Of a stretch of DNA of 64,000 bases, positions 36,445 through 46,632 are shown in pieces. The stretch is from Candidatus Colimorpha pelethequi (lineage in GTDB: Bacteria; Bacteroidota; Bacteroidia; Bacteroidales; P3), in contig JAGHVO010000026.1 in NCBI GenBank assembly GCA_018064245.1, forward strand, positions 1-64,000, given 5' to 3'. The translations under genes and the position numbers were made by a program. Position 1 is the stretch's first letter, and the number at the start of each line of letters is the position of its first letter. Below the pieces are notes generated by a model, which saw nothing but the letters and a program-made list of their open reading frames with translations, searched no databases and had not been told where the DNA came from.

Positions 36445-39400
36445 ATGTCCATCCACCTCAAGTATCTTTTTGCAATATTCTTGCTAATTCCGTTTGTAGC
36501 CGAGGCGCAAAACAATCCTACCACGATAACCATAGGAGACGGTTCCTACGCCAGCTACGACAGTCCTTTCAATAATTATTATTGGCACAGCTGGAACCAA
36601 GAGATATATCCGGCAAGTGTCATAAGTCAAAGCGGATATATCACCAGCATAGCCTACAACTGTGCAAACGAAGACACCATAACGTTTGACAATTTGAGGA
36701 TATATATGGGAGTGACCAGCAATTCGGAGGTTGAAACGGAATACGACTGGCTCCCGATGGACAGTCTCACGTTAGTTTATTTCGCCAACAATATCCTCAT
36801 GGGAACTCACACAGGTTGGACTTCGTTCACATTGGGCACACCGTTCTATTATGATGCTTCTCAGGGAAATCTAGTGGTCGTGGTGGCAAAAAACACCGCT
36901 TACGGCTATTCTTCCAGCCTCCAATGGTACGCTACCGAACTGCACGACGCCGATGACTATGAAGTCTATGCGACCCTCTTCCGTGAAAACGACGGGGATG
37001 AATACTATGCCGAACATCCTGGCGACGAATGGGGCTACCGCACCAACATCCGAGCCAACATCCGACTTTCCCTCCAACCTTCGATAGACAATATCTGTAT
37101 TGCGCCTTCCATCTCGGTGGAATCAGTCTCAGTCACCTCCGCTGTCGTGCATTGGACTCCAGGCGGAAACGAGAATGCCTGGGAATTGGCTTACGGTCCC
37201 CGCGGCTTCGATAACATCACCGAAGGAACCCATGTTACCATTTCCGACACCACCTACACCGTCACGGGACTGGAGGGCAACAGAGAGTACGACTTCTATA
37301 TGCGATCCCTGTGCGCGGAAGAAAGTCTCAGCCAGTGGAACTATACGAGGTTTCGTACCGAATGCGGCTATATCGACCAGTTCCCATTCGTGGAGGACTT
37401 TGAGGACTACAGCACCTGGAACCATCTTGTACCCGACTGCTGGACCAAGATGGAGGGCAGAGACGACGATATGGGCATTATCGACTGGGGCCACATGAGC
37501 TACGGATGCTTGTCGCTTTCGAGTTGGGAGGACACAGTAGATGTGCTGGCACTCCCACTGATGGACCGCATCGATACGCTGCAAATCTCGTTTTACGCCC
37601 AGATAGATTCAGGAGTGCAACTGCAGGTAGGCGTGATGGAGGGCGACACATTTCATCTTGTGCAGGACGTCACATCTCAAGCCGGCATCGAGGACTATAG
37701 TCTGCAAAGTATAGTCGTAAGTTTTGCCGACTATCACGGCACGTGCAACCGTATCGCCTTCCGTACCCTGTTCGACAACAATTACGAAACAGTGTATATC
37801 GATGATGTCATCGTGGATGGCAACAGCTCGTATATAGGGAGCCATACCTACACCGTCAGTTGGAACGATTTCGACTACAACATGGGCTATTTTAGTGTGT
37901 ATGAAGAGGGGACAGACAGATATGTCACCAATGGCGCCATTGTAGATAGCAACACAACCCTGCGTATGCACATTGGCTGCTATGAGGGAGTGTTCCTCAA
38001 CTCGTTTACTTGCAATGGCACATCTTTGCTGCCTTATCCCATCCATACAGACACAACCATTTATATTCAGGCAGACAGCAATCTGAATTTCTATCTTGAA
38101 TTTGCCGCCTACCTCCCCGACCTGCACGTCACGGCGCTCTCACACTCACCCATGATTGCCGGTCAGACCGCTACCATCAGCTGGACCGTCCGAAACGACG
38201 GACTCGCCCCAACGCCCAACGGCGAGCTGTGGTACGACCGCCTGTGGCTTTCGGTGGAGTGCCGCGTAGCCGCCAACGATGACAATCCCGTCTTCCTGGG
38301 CGAGTTCCCCTGTGTGCGGGTATTGGACACTGGCGATTTCTACACACAGACACAGTCCGTGATTATCCCCGAAGGGTTGAGCGGCAGCTACTACCTCTTT
38401 GCCATCACCGACGCCTACGACGCGCATACCATACTTTGGGGAGAAGACACGGCCGTGGTGCCTTATCGTCCCGACCCCTATCTGGGAGCCTACGCAGCCC
38501 ACTGCATAGGAGCGAACTGCGGCGATGGTGCCGGAAACCGCATCTTGGAGATGTCGGAGATAAGCAACGGAAGCAGCTATCACGACAACTTCTTCTACGA
38601 CACCGCAAGCGTGGGCGTACCCCCTGCGGCAGATTTCCAGATTGCGTCGGTCATAGCGCCAAGCGACTGCTACTCGGGCACAGAGCAGCAAGTCCTGGCA
38701 ACCATCCAAAACCTCGGACAATGCACCAGCGGCGAACGCATCGATGCACTGTTCCTCTCGCCCCACGACACGTTTGACAGCCTCGCAGTGATGGTAGGCA
38801 TGGCGAAGCGCACCTATTGGGCGCCCTATGTGCCACTGGGACCCTACGACCACCCCGACACCATCATCATCAGCGGAAACGACACCCTGGAGTACCACAT
38901 CATGAGCGACCCTGTCTATCCTCCGTTGGCTGTAGGCGAGTCCTGCCTCGACACACTCTATGCGACTATCCCCTATGAGATGTTCGGCACCCATTATTTC
39001 TATGTATGGACCAACTACGACGGCCGCACCAACGAGTATGCCAACGTAAGCAACAATGTGTTCCGTTCCGACTCGGTCCATATCCAACTCACGCCGCCAG
39101 CCGATCTGGTGCCAGCCGATCTCTCATTCCCCACCGCCGTCAGCACAGGCGAAGCCCTGCCCTATTCCTTCACCATCGTCAACCAAGGCGCAGGAGAGCC
39201 CAACATCATCGATTGGATCAACAACGTGTTCCTCACCCGTTCCCCTGCGGAACTTGAAGACGTGATGATTATCGGCACCCATCCTTATAGCGGCCTCACC
39301 TACGGAACGTTTGGGCCCGAGGCGTCCCATACCTTTAGAGACTCAGTGGTTTTCAGCAGCAGCAACAACATCCCCGCCGGAGAGTACTATCTCTATGTAG

Positions 39401-42342
39401 ATGTGGATGCCCACGACGATGTTTTTGAATACCTCTACGAAGACAACAACCTGATGCAGTACACCCATACGCTCACCGTGATGAATCCCGACCTGCAGAT
39501 CGGGCAAGTCTTGATAGACGACACGCTGATGGCAGGCAGCACTTCGACCGCCGTGGCATTCCAGCTCCGCAATACAGGAGCAGGCCGCGTGACCAAAAGC
39601 GGTGTCCGCCATAGCATCTACCTCACTTCCGACTACAACGGTGCAAACATCGTGAGCAGCTGTGATCTGATTGAGAACGTCCAAATTAACGGCAACGATT
39701 CGGTGATGAGATATCACTATATGCCCATCAACCCCAATCTCGCCGATGGGCGATATTACCTATGGGTGATGGCAGACAGCTACGACCGAGTGGCAGAGTC
39801 CGACAACGAGAACAACCGCTCTTCGCGGCAGTCGGTATATGTTCGCCACCAACAGCTGTCCGACCTCGATGTCACTTCGTTCACTATGCCCGACGAGGTC
39901 CAGGCAGGCTTGCCCGCCCAAATTTCGTTTGACATCCAAAACATTGGCGAGGTGGATTATTCCGCAACCGATTGTCCTATATCTGTATATGCCCTCAACG
40001 GCGAAGACACCATCCTGTGTCCTTGCTTGTCGCAGTCTGCGCCATCAGGCACCGAGGTGGCTATCCGTATCGGCAACACACTCCACTTCGAGCAACAAGT
40101 CCTTGTCGCCCCCAATATCAGTTCGGGTTCGCACACCTTCTTGCTGATAGTCGATAAAGACAGCACCTTTGCCGAGCCCTCCAAGGCAAACAATCTTCGC
40201 TCTGCCACCTCCGCCGTGACCTCCTACGACTTTGATTTGGCCGTCACGAATGTACAGACTGCCACTTCGGCACAGCGAGGCGACACAATCACCGTGTCGT
40301 GGACGGTCACCAATGTAGGCAGCGTGCCCTCCTCCACCGTTCCTATGCATGTACTGGTGGAAGATCGCGACTGCCTCTTAAGCGAGTTGGGACACTATGA
40401 CGAAGAAGGTGTCACGACTTATTTCGACCCGTTGTGGAGCGATTGGGTCTATCTGGCAGAAGGCACATCCACGATAGGTTCGCCCCTCTGCACCGTGGAG
40501 CATCATGTAGCCCTCAATCCCAATGGCAGCTACACCGTCAGCCAGACCTGCGTGCTGCCCCTGAACCACTACGGAAACCTCGACATCTTGGTGCGCACCG
40601 ATGCTTCGGGCACGGCATACGACAACAATCTTTCCAACAACTCCGCCACTTCGCCCATCACCGTACAGCTGGGCGAAGTGCCCGACTTGCAGATTGTCTC
40701 TTTGGACTTTCCTGCCGAAATAGAAAGCAACCAGTCCTACCGTCTGGCATATACCATCCAAAACGTTGGCTCCGCCAGCACCCCAGAAGACCAGTCGTGG
40801 ATTGACGCCTTCTATCTGACCGCCGACAACACCGTGGACGACAACACCTTTATAGGCTATACCCGTTTTATGGGAGTTCTGCCACCCAACGCCACCTACA
40901 GCGACACCATTGATGTTTTTGTAGGCGATATTCCCGTAGGGGACTATAGTCTGATAGGCATTACCGACAAAAACAATGAGCTTTTTGAACATGATGGAGA
41001 GTCCAACAACCAATCTTCACGCAACGTGACCGTGCGGCTGCCGCTTCCTTGCGACCTAAAGCCGCTCACACCCACCTTCCCCGCCAATGTCTATGCCGGC
41101 GGACCCGTCACCATCAACTGGACCGTGAGCAACATCGGACGCAACGTCGCTTTGGGACAAGTGAAGGATGTGGTCTATCTCTCAACCGACAACCGCTGGA
41201 GCAATGATGATATCATGCTCGGACATCTCTTCGATGCTATCGCCGTCGAAGCGGGAAGCTCCACAACACGCACCCTGAGCACCTATCTTTCCGGGGTACC
41301 CATTGGCGACTACTACGTCATTGTGAAATGCAACACCCTCAATGCACTCAATGAGATGTCCTACACCAACAACGAGGCACTCTCGCCCACCAAGCTCCAT
41401 GTCGATTGCCGACTTTTGGCTATCGGCGAGCAAGTCGAAGACTCCCTGTTTTCCTCGGGCGAGTTGTGCTACAGAATGGACGTCTCGGCGGACGATGCGG
41501 GGCAGACACTTGCCATCCGTCTCGAAGGCGATAGTGCCCAGTTCTGGGACGGTCTTTTTGTCAGTTACGGTCAAATGCCTTCGGCGATGACGTTCGACCA
41601 TGTCTCCGCCATTCCCTACAGCAACCTACAGGAACTCCTGATTCCGAGTCTCCAGCAAGGCACCTACTTCATCATGGCGCGCCCCTCCACGCAACAATCC
41701 CCCACACTACAATCCACATTCTACAATCTACAATCCAACATTGTCAATTTCGAAATATTATCCGTCAACGCTTCCTCCGGTTCCAATTCGGGCTACACCA
41801 CCGTACAGGTCAGGGGTGCCAAATTCGAGCCAGTCATGGATTTTTGGCTTGTGAAAGACAGTGTGCGCATTCCCGCCGACCAGTTCATCTTCCACAATGC
41901 CTCCGATGTAGATGTCACCTTCAACCTCATCGATAAGCCCACAGGCATCTACGATCTTTGGGCAGAGCTGCCCGACGGCACCACCGCCGTCAAGACCCAG
42001 ACATTCTCGGTCAACAGTGGCTTGCCCGCGGGTCTCACTGGCCGTTTCGACGTCCAAGGCCGCGGAAAGATTCGCAAAAACCAAGTCATGCCCATCACCA
42101 TCTACTATGCCAACGATGGCGACAGCGATGTGGAGGTCTCCAGCCTTCAGGTAGATTGCATAGGTGGCGAAGTTTCGCTCCAAGCCAACGGGCCTTACAG
42201 CAGTTCCATCATATTCCCAGCCTTCGACGGCGCAGATGCCCGCACACTCCGCCCAGGCCAGACCGGCGCCAAGGTGATCTTTTTCCGAGCCACCAGCAAC
42301 AAACCCTCCTTAACCCTCTCCTCCGTCAACTACACCGAATAG
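36445..42342 (+). CDS. Giant secreted protein with FN3 and eight CARDB repeats
   Basis: A 1965-residue exported protein. The signal peptide is MSIHLKYLFAIFLLIPFVAEAQ. A fibronectin type III domain lies at about residues 215-305 (SVESVSVTSAVVHWTPGGN). Eight CARDB repeats follow between about 555 and 1650, each opening with a motif like DLHVTALSHSPMIAGQTATI, DLQIGQVLIDDTLMAGSTST or DLAVTNVQTATSAQRGDTIT. CARDB modules are Ig-like adhesion folds. The C terminus has no T9SS sorting domain, which is odd for a protein this size in this group. The RHS gene follows after 21 bases. Around 41690-41745 the coding sequence consists of intergenic-type repeat DNA (encoding TLQSTFYNLQSN). Confidence 0.85.
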   Translation: MSIHLKYLFAIFLLIPFVAEAQNNPTTITIGDGSYASYDSPFNNYYWHSWNQEIYPASVISQSGYITSIAYNCANEDTITFDNLRIYMGVTSNSEVETEYDWLPMDSLTLVYFANNILMGTHTGWTSFTLGTPFYYDASQGNLVVVVAKNTAYGYSSSLQWYATELHDADDYEVYATLFRENDGDEYYAEHPGDEWGYRTNIRANIRLSLQPSIDNICIAPSISVESVSVTSAVVHWTPGGNENAWELAYGPRGFDNITEGTHVTISDTTYTVTGLEGNREYDFYMRSLCAEESLSQWNYTRFRTECGYIDQFPFVEDFEDYSTWNHLVPDCWTKMEGRDDDMGIIDWGHMSYGCLSLSSWEDTVDVLALPLMDRIDTLQISFYAQIDSGVQLQVGVMEGDTFHLVQDVTSQAGIEDYSLQSIVVSFADYHGTCNRIAFRTLFDNNYETVYIDDVIVDGNSSYIGSHTYTVSWNDFDYNMGYFSVYEEGTDRYVTNGAIVDSNTTLRMHIGCYEGVFLNSFTCNGTSLLPYPIHTDTTIYIQADSNLNFYLEFAAYLPDLHVTALSHSPMIAGQTATISWTVRNDGLAPTPNGELWYDRLWLSVECRVAANDDNPVFLGEFPCVRVLDTGDFYTQTQSVIIPEGLSGSYYLFAITDAYDAHTILWGEDTAVVPYRPDPYLGAYAAHCIGANCGDGAGNRILEMSEISNGSSYHDNFFYDTASVGVPPAADFQIASVIAPSDCYSGTEQQVLATIQNLGQCTSGERIDALFLSPHDTFDSLAVMVGMAKRTYWAPYVPLGPYDHPDTIIISGNDTLEYHIMSDPVYPPLAVGESCLDTLYATIPYEMFGTHYFYVWTNYDGRTNEYANVSNNVFRSDSVHIQLTPPADLVPADLSFPTAVSTGEALPYSFTIVNQGAGEPNIIDWINNVFLTRSPAELEDVMIIGTHPYSGLTYGTFGPEASHTFRDSVVFSSSNNIPAGEYYLYVDVDAHDDVFEYLYEDNNLMQYTHTLTVMNPDLQIGQVLIDDTLMAGSTSTAVAFQLRNTGAGRVTKSGVRHSIYLTSDYNGANIVSSCDLIENVQINGNDSVMRYHYMPINPNLADGRYYLWVMADSYDRVAESDNENNRSSRQSVYVRHQQLSDLDVTSFTMPDEVQAGLPAQISFDIQNIGEVDYSATDCPISVYALNGEDTILCPCLSQSAPSGTEVAIRIGNTLHFEQQVLVAPNISSGSHTFLLIVDKDSTFAEPSKANNLRSATSAVTSYDFDLAVTNVQTATSAQRGDTITVSWTVTNVGSVPSSTVPMHVLVEDRDCLLSELGHYDEEGVTTYFDPLWSDWVYLAEGTSTIGSPLCTVEHHVALNPNGSYTVSQTCVLPLNHYGNLDILVRTDASGTAYDNNLSNNSATSPITVQLGEVPDLQIVSLDFPAEIESNQSYRLAYTIQNVGSASTPEDQSWIDAFYLTADNTVDDNTFIGYTRFMGVLPPNATYSDTIDVFVGDIPVGDYSLIGITDKNNELFEHDGESNNQSSRNVTVRLPLPCDLKPLTPTFPANVYAGGPVTINWTVSNIGRNVALGQVKDVVYLSTDNRWSNDDIMLGHLFDAIAVEAGSSTTRTLSTYLSGVPIGDYYVIVKCNTLNALNEMSYTNNEALSPTKLHVDCRLLAIGEQVEDSLFSSGELCYRMDVSADDAGQTLAIRLEGDSAQFWDGLFVSYGQMPSAMTFDHVSAIPYSNLQELLIPSLQQGTYFIMARPSTQQSPTLQSTFYNLQSNIVNFEILSVNASSGSNSGYTTVQVRGAKFEPVMDFWLVKDSVRIPADQFIFHNASDVDVTFNLIDKPTGIYDLWAELPDGTTAVKTQTFSVNSGLPAGLTGRFDVQGRGKIRKNQVMPITIYYANDGDSDVEVSSLQVDCIGGEVSLQANGPYSSSIIFPAFDGADARTLRPGQTGAKVIFFRATSNKPSLTLSSVNYTE

Positions 42343-42363
42343 CCACAAAGCCCCCCTATTGCC

Positions 42364-45300
42364 ATGAAATCCATTCTCCATTCTCAATTCTCAATTCATA
42401 AATATATAGTTCTGTCCACCCTGATGGTCGTTCTGGGAACATCGTTGGAAGCACAAAACGCCACCCAGCCCAAGATTTCCTGTCCCAACGGGCTTATGGT
42501 GGGAGCCAGCAACGGTTCACTGTTCTACCACCGTGCCGACTACCACGCCTCAGCGCCTGGTCCCGACATCGATGTGTCGTTCTACTACAACAGCATCACG
42601 CCCAAGAAAGATTATGGCTACGGTCGGGGGTGGAACCTCGGAGTTCAGGCACGCTACGAGGAAGACTCGCTCGGCGTGACCATCATCCAAGGAAACGGGC
42701 GCCAAGATCATTTCGACCGATTCGGAAGCCACTACGAGCCCAGCAAGCCCGGGGTGTTCTTCGACTTGGTCAAGGTAGATAGCGGCTACGTGCTCACTAC
42801 GCCACAAGGCACCCAATACAAGTTCTTCGACACCACACATTGCTGCGTAACCCAAATAGCCGACAGGAACGGCAACAAGCTGATTTTTACCTATAGTTCA
42901 GGACTGCTGAGCACGCTAAGCGACAATGTAGGCCATAGCGTCACATTTGTGTGGACGGACGGCCACCTCACCTCCTTCAAGCCCTTCCACACACAGCACG
43001 ATTGGCAGTTCCGCTACGACAACAACAGCCGGCTAAGCCAGGTGACCAACCCCATGGGACAGACCGAGCACTACGCCTACTACGACAACCATCGGCTCAA
43101 GACCGTCACGAACGCCAAGGGAGAAATCACCAAGATAAGCTACAACTCGCTACGGGCGGTGAGCCGCGTGGAAACAGCCGTGACAGACAAGTCGATACGC
43201 TACGACTGGGAGAGCCGTCGCACCACCGTGGTTGACCTCAGCAAAAACGACGGCACGAAACAGTACAGTTCGTATGTCTGGGACGAAGAAGGTCGCCTTG
43301 TCGCCCAGCGAGGCAACTGCTGCGGACACGCCACAGAGTATTGCTACGATGGCGAAAACAATGTTGTCATGACTCGCGACGCCTACGGCTACGAGACGCA
43401 CCTCACCTACGACGCCAAGGGCAACTGTCTGAGCATTACCGACGCTGCGGGAAACACACAGTACTATACCTACGGGCCCTTTGCCAACAAGACCTCCTAC
43501 ACCGACCAGCTGGGTCGCCAATTCACCTACAGCTACGACCAGCATGGCAACCTCACCGCCATCCACGGTCCCCTCAACTATACGGTAACATTCGTCAACA
43601 ACGCCTACGGACTACCCACCTCAGTCACAGGTCCGCTAACCAACAGCACCACACACTACACCTACGACACCTACGGCAACATCGCCACGGCAACCGACGC
43701 TTTGGGCCACACCTACACCTACACCCACAACGCTTACGGGAGCCCCACAATGGTCACCAATCCGATAGGAGGCACCACGCAGTTCCACTACGACGACATG
43801 AACCGCCTCATAGCCACCACCGACGCCATGGGCGTTACAACCAACTACCAGTACGACGAGACGGGACGTATCAGCGGACACAAGCAAGGAAACGCACCTT
43901 GGGACGCCATCACCTACGACGCCGAGGGCAATCTCAGCGCCTACCGAGACGCAGCTCTGCACGAGACCGCCTATAACTACAACCAGCAAGGCAACGCGAT
44001 AAGCGTCACAGATGCCCTGGGAGGCACGACACGGCTCTTCTACGATGGAAACAACCACCTTGAGATGTCCGTCTCGCCTACGGGCGACTCCACGTACTTT
44101 TTCTACGACGAGAGAGGCAATCTCAGCAACACAGTCTATCCTTCGGGACGAGAGGTCACGATACAGTACGACAGCCTTGACCGCAAGACACGCGTGTGGG
44201 ACCAACTGGGCGCCGTGGCTGAATATCATTACGATGCCGTGGGCAACCTCGTCCGTACCGAAGACGGCGAGGGCAATTTTGTGACCTATACCTACGATGC
44301 GCTCAACAGGATAGAGAGCAGAAACAGCAACGGCAGCGAGGAACACTTCACCTACGATTTGGCGGGCAAGATGCTCACCCACACAGACGCACTGAACCAT
44401 ACCACCAGCTACGCCTACGATCTGGCGGGCAACCTAACCACCACGACAGACGCCCTGGGCAATACAACCACCTACACCTATGACGCCATGGGCAACCTCG
44501 CCTCGGTCACCGATGCGAAAAACCAAACCACGAGCTACGAGTACAACCCGAACGGGAAGCGTGCCAAGGTCACCTTCCCCAACGGCAAGAACCGCAGGTA
44601 CTACTACAACGACCGCGGACTGCTGGTGCGCGAAAAAGACGAGGAGGGACGCTGGATAGACTACGCCTACTACGACGACAATAAGATTCAGTCGCGCAGC
44701 TGCAACGGCGAGAGCGAGACCTACGTATATGACGCCAACGGACTTGTGACCAGCGCCTCCAACAACGGTCACACCGTAACCTACACCTACGATGCCTCGG
44801 GCCGACTGCACTCCGAGCGTCATAGCGATTCCTCTATACAATCCGCACTCGTGCTTCACGGGTACGACAGCCACGCCAACAGCCACACCCTCACCTACCC
44901 ATCGGGCGCTGTGGTCGTGGAACACTACGACCTGCGAGGCCGCCTCGCCTCGATTGAGGAGAACGGCACCAATGTGGCGTCCTACACCTACAACCGCAAC
45001 AACCAACCCACCGAAGCCCTATACGCCAACAATGTGGCTTCCCGCTACCACTACAACACCCACGGGCGAATGGACAGCCTGAGCACGGGCACCAGTATCC
45101 TGGGCATGGCATACCACTACGACTACGGAGACAACCTGCTTGCTACCGAGAACACGGGAACCCGCAGCGAGCGTTTCGCATACGACAACCAGAACCGTCT
45201 CACCCACTACCAGCAAGGAGTGATGGGGCAGAACCTGACAATAGACAGTCCCGTGGCAGAGAGCCACTACACCCTCGACGCCCTCGGCAACCGCACCACA

Positions 45301-46554
45301 CTTAGCAGCAATACAGGCACGCACACCTACGCCACCAACAGCAGCAACGGCTACACCGCCGTGGATGGGCGCATGCTGCAGTATGACGATTGCGGCAACC
45401 TCATCTCCGACGGCGTACACACCTATCAGTACAACTGGAACAACCTCCTGGTGTCGGTCGATAACGGCGCCACGGCGACCTACAGCTACGACGCTTTCCA
45501 CCGCCGTGTGGCGAAAAGTACGGCAGCAGGCAGGACCCACTACCTGTATGACGGTAACAAAATCCTCGAGGAGCGCAACGATTCCAATCAGCTGGCGGCT
45601 TCGTACATCTATGGCGCCTTGGGAGCCGACGATGTGGTGCGGATGCGGCGCAACAGCCAAAACTATTACTTCCACACCGACCGATTACTCTCCGTGAGGG
45701 CTGTCACCAACGGCTCGGGCAATGTGGTGGAACGCTACGACTACGACCCCTTCGGCAGACCTGCCATCTATGACGCAGCGGAGACCACGCTGACGCAATC
45801 GGCTTTGGCGAACAGCCGCCTCTTCACGGGAAGAGAGTACGACAGCGAGAGCGGACTCTACCACTACAGGCTGCGCACGATGAACCCCGAGCTGGGACGA
45901 TTCCAACAGTACGACCCACTCTACTATGCCGACTGCATGAACCTCTACGCCTATGTAGGCAACCGACCCACCTACTATGTGGATCCCACGGGAGCGCTGA
46001 GCGAACAAGCCCGAGGCGACATCTCGGCAGGCCTGGACATGTTCGGAACGGCGCACGACCTAGCCTCGGGCGTGCTGGTCAACAGTATGGGGAACACGAT
46101 AAATGCGGGCGAGATGACGCTAAGTCAGACGATGGGCGTCTATAACGAGATATCGCGCATCGAGTCGGCAAGCACCGCGGTAGGAGTGGCACTCGCTCCC
46201 GTGTCGATCATCCTCGCCACCGAGTCGGCAATGGACAACTACAGCAGCGGCAACATGACGGGCTACTACCTTGACTGCGCAAGTGCCTACACCAGTATGA
46301 CGGGACTCTTCGGCGCAGGCTTGAGCAGCCTGACCACGATGGGCTACGGAGCAGCATACGCCACCGTAGGCGGCATTCTGTCAAGCGTGGCAGCCGTGGT
46401 AGGAGCCGGACTAGGAAGCTATAGCGCGATGTCGTGGGTGATGGAGAACACGAGCCTGGGCAAGAACTACCTAGGGAAGCTCTACGAAATCCCCTTCAAG
46501 ATACAAGACTGGTGGAACAGCCGCGGCGACAAAGACTCAAAACCCTGCAACTAA
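42364..46554 (+). CDS. Secreted RHS/YD-repeat protein with RHS core domain
   Basis: A 1396-residue exported protein. The signal peptide covers about residues 1-31, ending TSLEAQ. About 1100 residues of YD repeats follow (for example YDALNRIESRNSNGSEEHFT, YDAMGNLASVTDAKNQTTS), building the hollow RHS shell. The core-associated motif is ESGLYHYRLRTMNPELGRFQ near residue 1163, ending YVDPTG near 1210, where such shells normally cut themselves. The 185-residue tail after it is variable and rich in glycine and alanine, with hydrophobic runs, and matches no toxin I know. No immunity gene follows. The start of the signal peptide is encoded by intergenic-type repeat DNA (CATTCTCAATTCTCAATTCA). Confidence 0.87.
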   Translation: MKSILHSQFSIHKYIVLSTLMVVLGTSLEAQNATQPKISCPNGLMVGASNGSLFYHRADYHASAPGPDIDVSFYYNSITPKKDYGYGRGWNLGVQARYEEDSLGVTIIQGNGRQDHFDRFGSHYEPSKPGVFFDLVKVDSGYVLTTPQGTQYKFFDTTHCCVTQIADRNGNKLIFTYSSGLLSTLSDNVGHSVTFVWTDGHLTSFKPFHTQHDWQFRYDNNSRLSQVTNPMGQTEHYAYYDNHRLKTVTNAKGEITKISYNSLRAVSRVETAVTDKSIRYDWESRRTTVVDLSKNDGTKQYSSYVWDEEGRLVAQRGNCCGHATEYCYDGENNVVMTRDAYGYETHLTYDAKGNCLSITDAAGNTQYYTYGPFANKTSYTDQLGRQFTYSYDQHGNLTAIHGPLNYTVTFVNNAYGLPTSVTGPLTNSTTHYTYDTYGNIATATDALGHTYTYTHNAYGSPTMVTNPIGGTTQFHYDDMNRLIATTDAMGVTTNYQYDETGRISGHKQGNAPWDAITYDAEGNLSAYRDAALHETAYNYNQQGNAISVTDALGGTTRLFYDGNNHLEMSVSPTGDSTYFFYDERGNLSNTVYPSGREVTIQYDSLDRKTRVWDQLGAVAEYHYDAVGNLVRTEDGEGNFVTYTYDALNRIESRNSNGSEEHFTYDLAGKMLTHTDALNHTTSYAYDLAGNLTTTTDALGNTTTYTYDAMGNLASVTDAKNQTTSYEYNPNGKRAKVTFPNGKNRRYYYNDRGLLVREKDEEGRWIDYAYYDDNKIQSRSCNGESETYVYDANGLVTSASNNGHTVTYTYDASGRLHSERHSDSSIQSALVLHGYDSHANSHTLTYPSGAVVVEHYDLRGRLASIEENGTNVASYTYNRNNQPTEALYANNVASRYHYNTHGRMDSLSTGTSILGMAYHYDYGDNLLATENTGTRSERFAYDNQNRLTHYQQGVMGQNLTIDSPVAESHYTLDALGNRTTLSSNTGTHTYATNSSNGYTAVDGRMLQYDDCGNLISDGVHTYQYNWNNLLVSVDNGATATYSYDAFHRRVAKSTAAGRTHYLYDGNKILEERNDSNQLAASYIYGALGADDVVRMRRNSQNYYFHTDRLLSVRAVTNGSGNVVERYDYDPFGRPAIYDAAETTLTQSALANSRLFTGREYDSESGLYHYRLRTMNPELGRFQQYDPLYYADCMNLYAYVGNRPTYYVDPTGALSEQARGDISAGLDMFGTAHDLASGVLVNSMGNTINAGEMTLSQTMGVYNEISRIESASTAVGVALAPVSIILATESAMDNYSSGNMTGYYLDCASAYTSMTGLFGAGLSSLTTMGYGAAYATVGGILSSVAAVVGAGLGSYSAMSWVMENTSLGKNYLGKLYEIPFKIQDWWNSRGDKDSKPCN

Positions 46555-46632
46555 CCCCTCTATATTCCATAGGAATCCTAGATTCCCTAGAATCCCTAGA
46601 TTATTAATAGCAATCAATTATCCTCAACAACA

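Noticed and set aside
42364..46554. RHS toxin-immunity pair
   Set aside because: The tail after YVDPTG has no toxin motif I can see and the next gene is a 724-residue T9SS cargo, not a small immunity protein.
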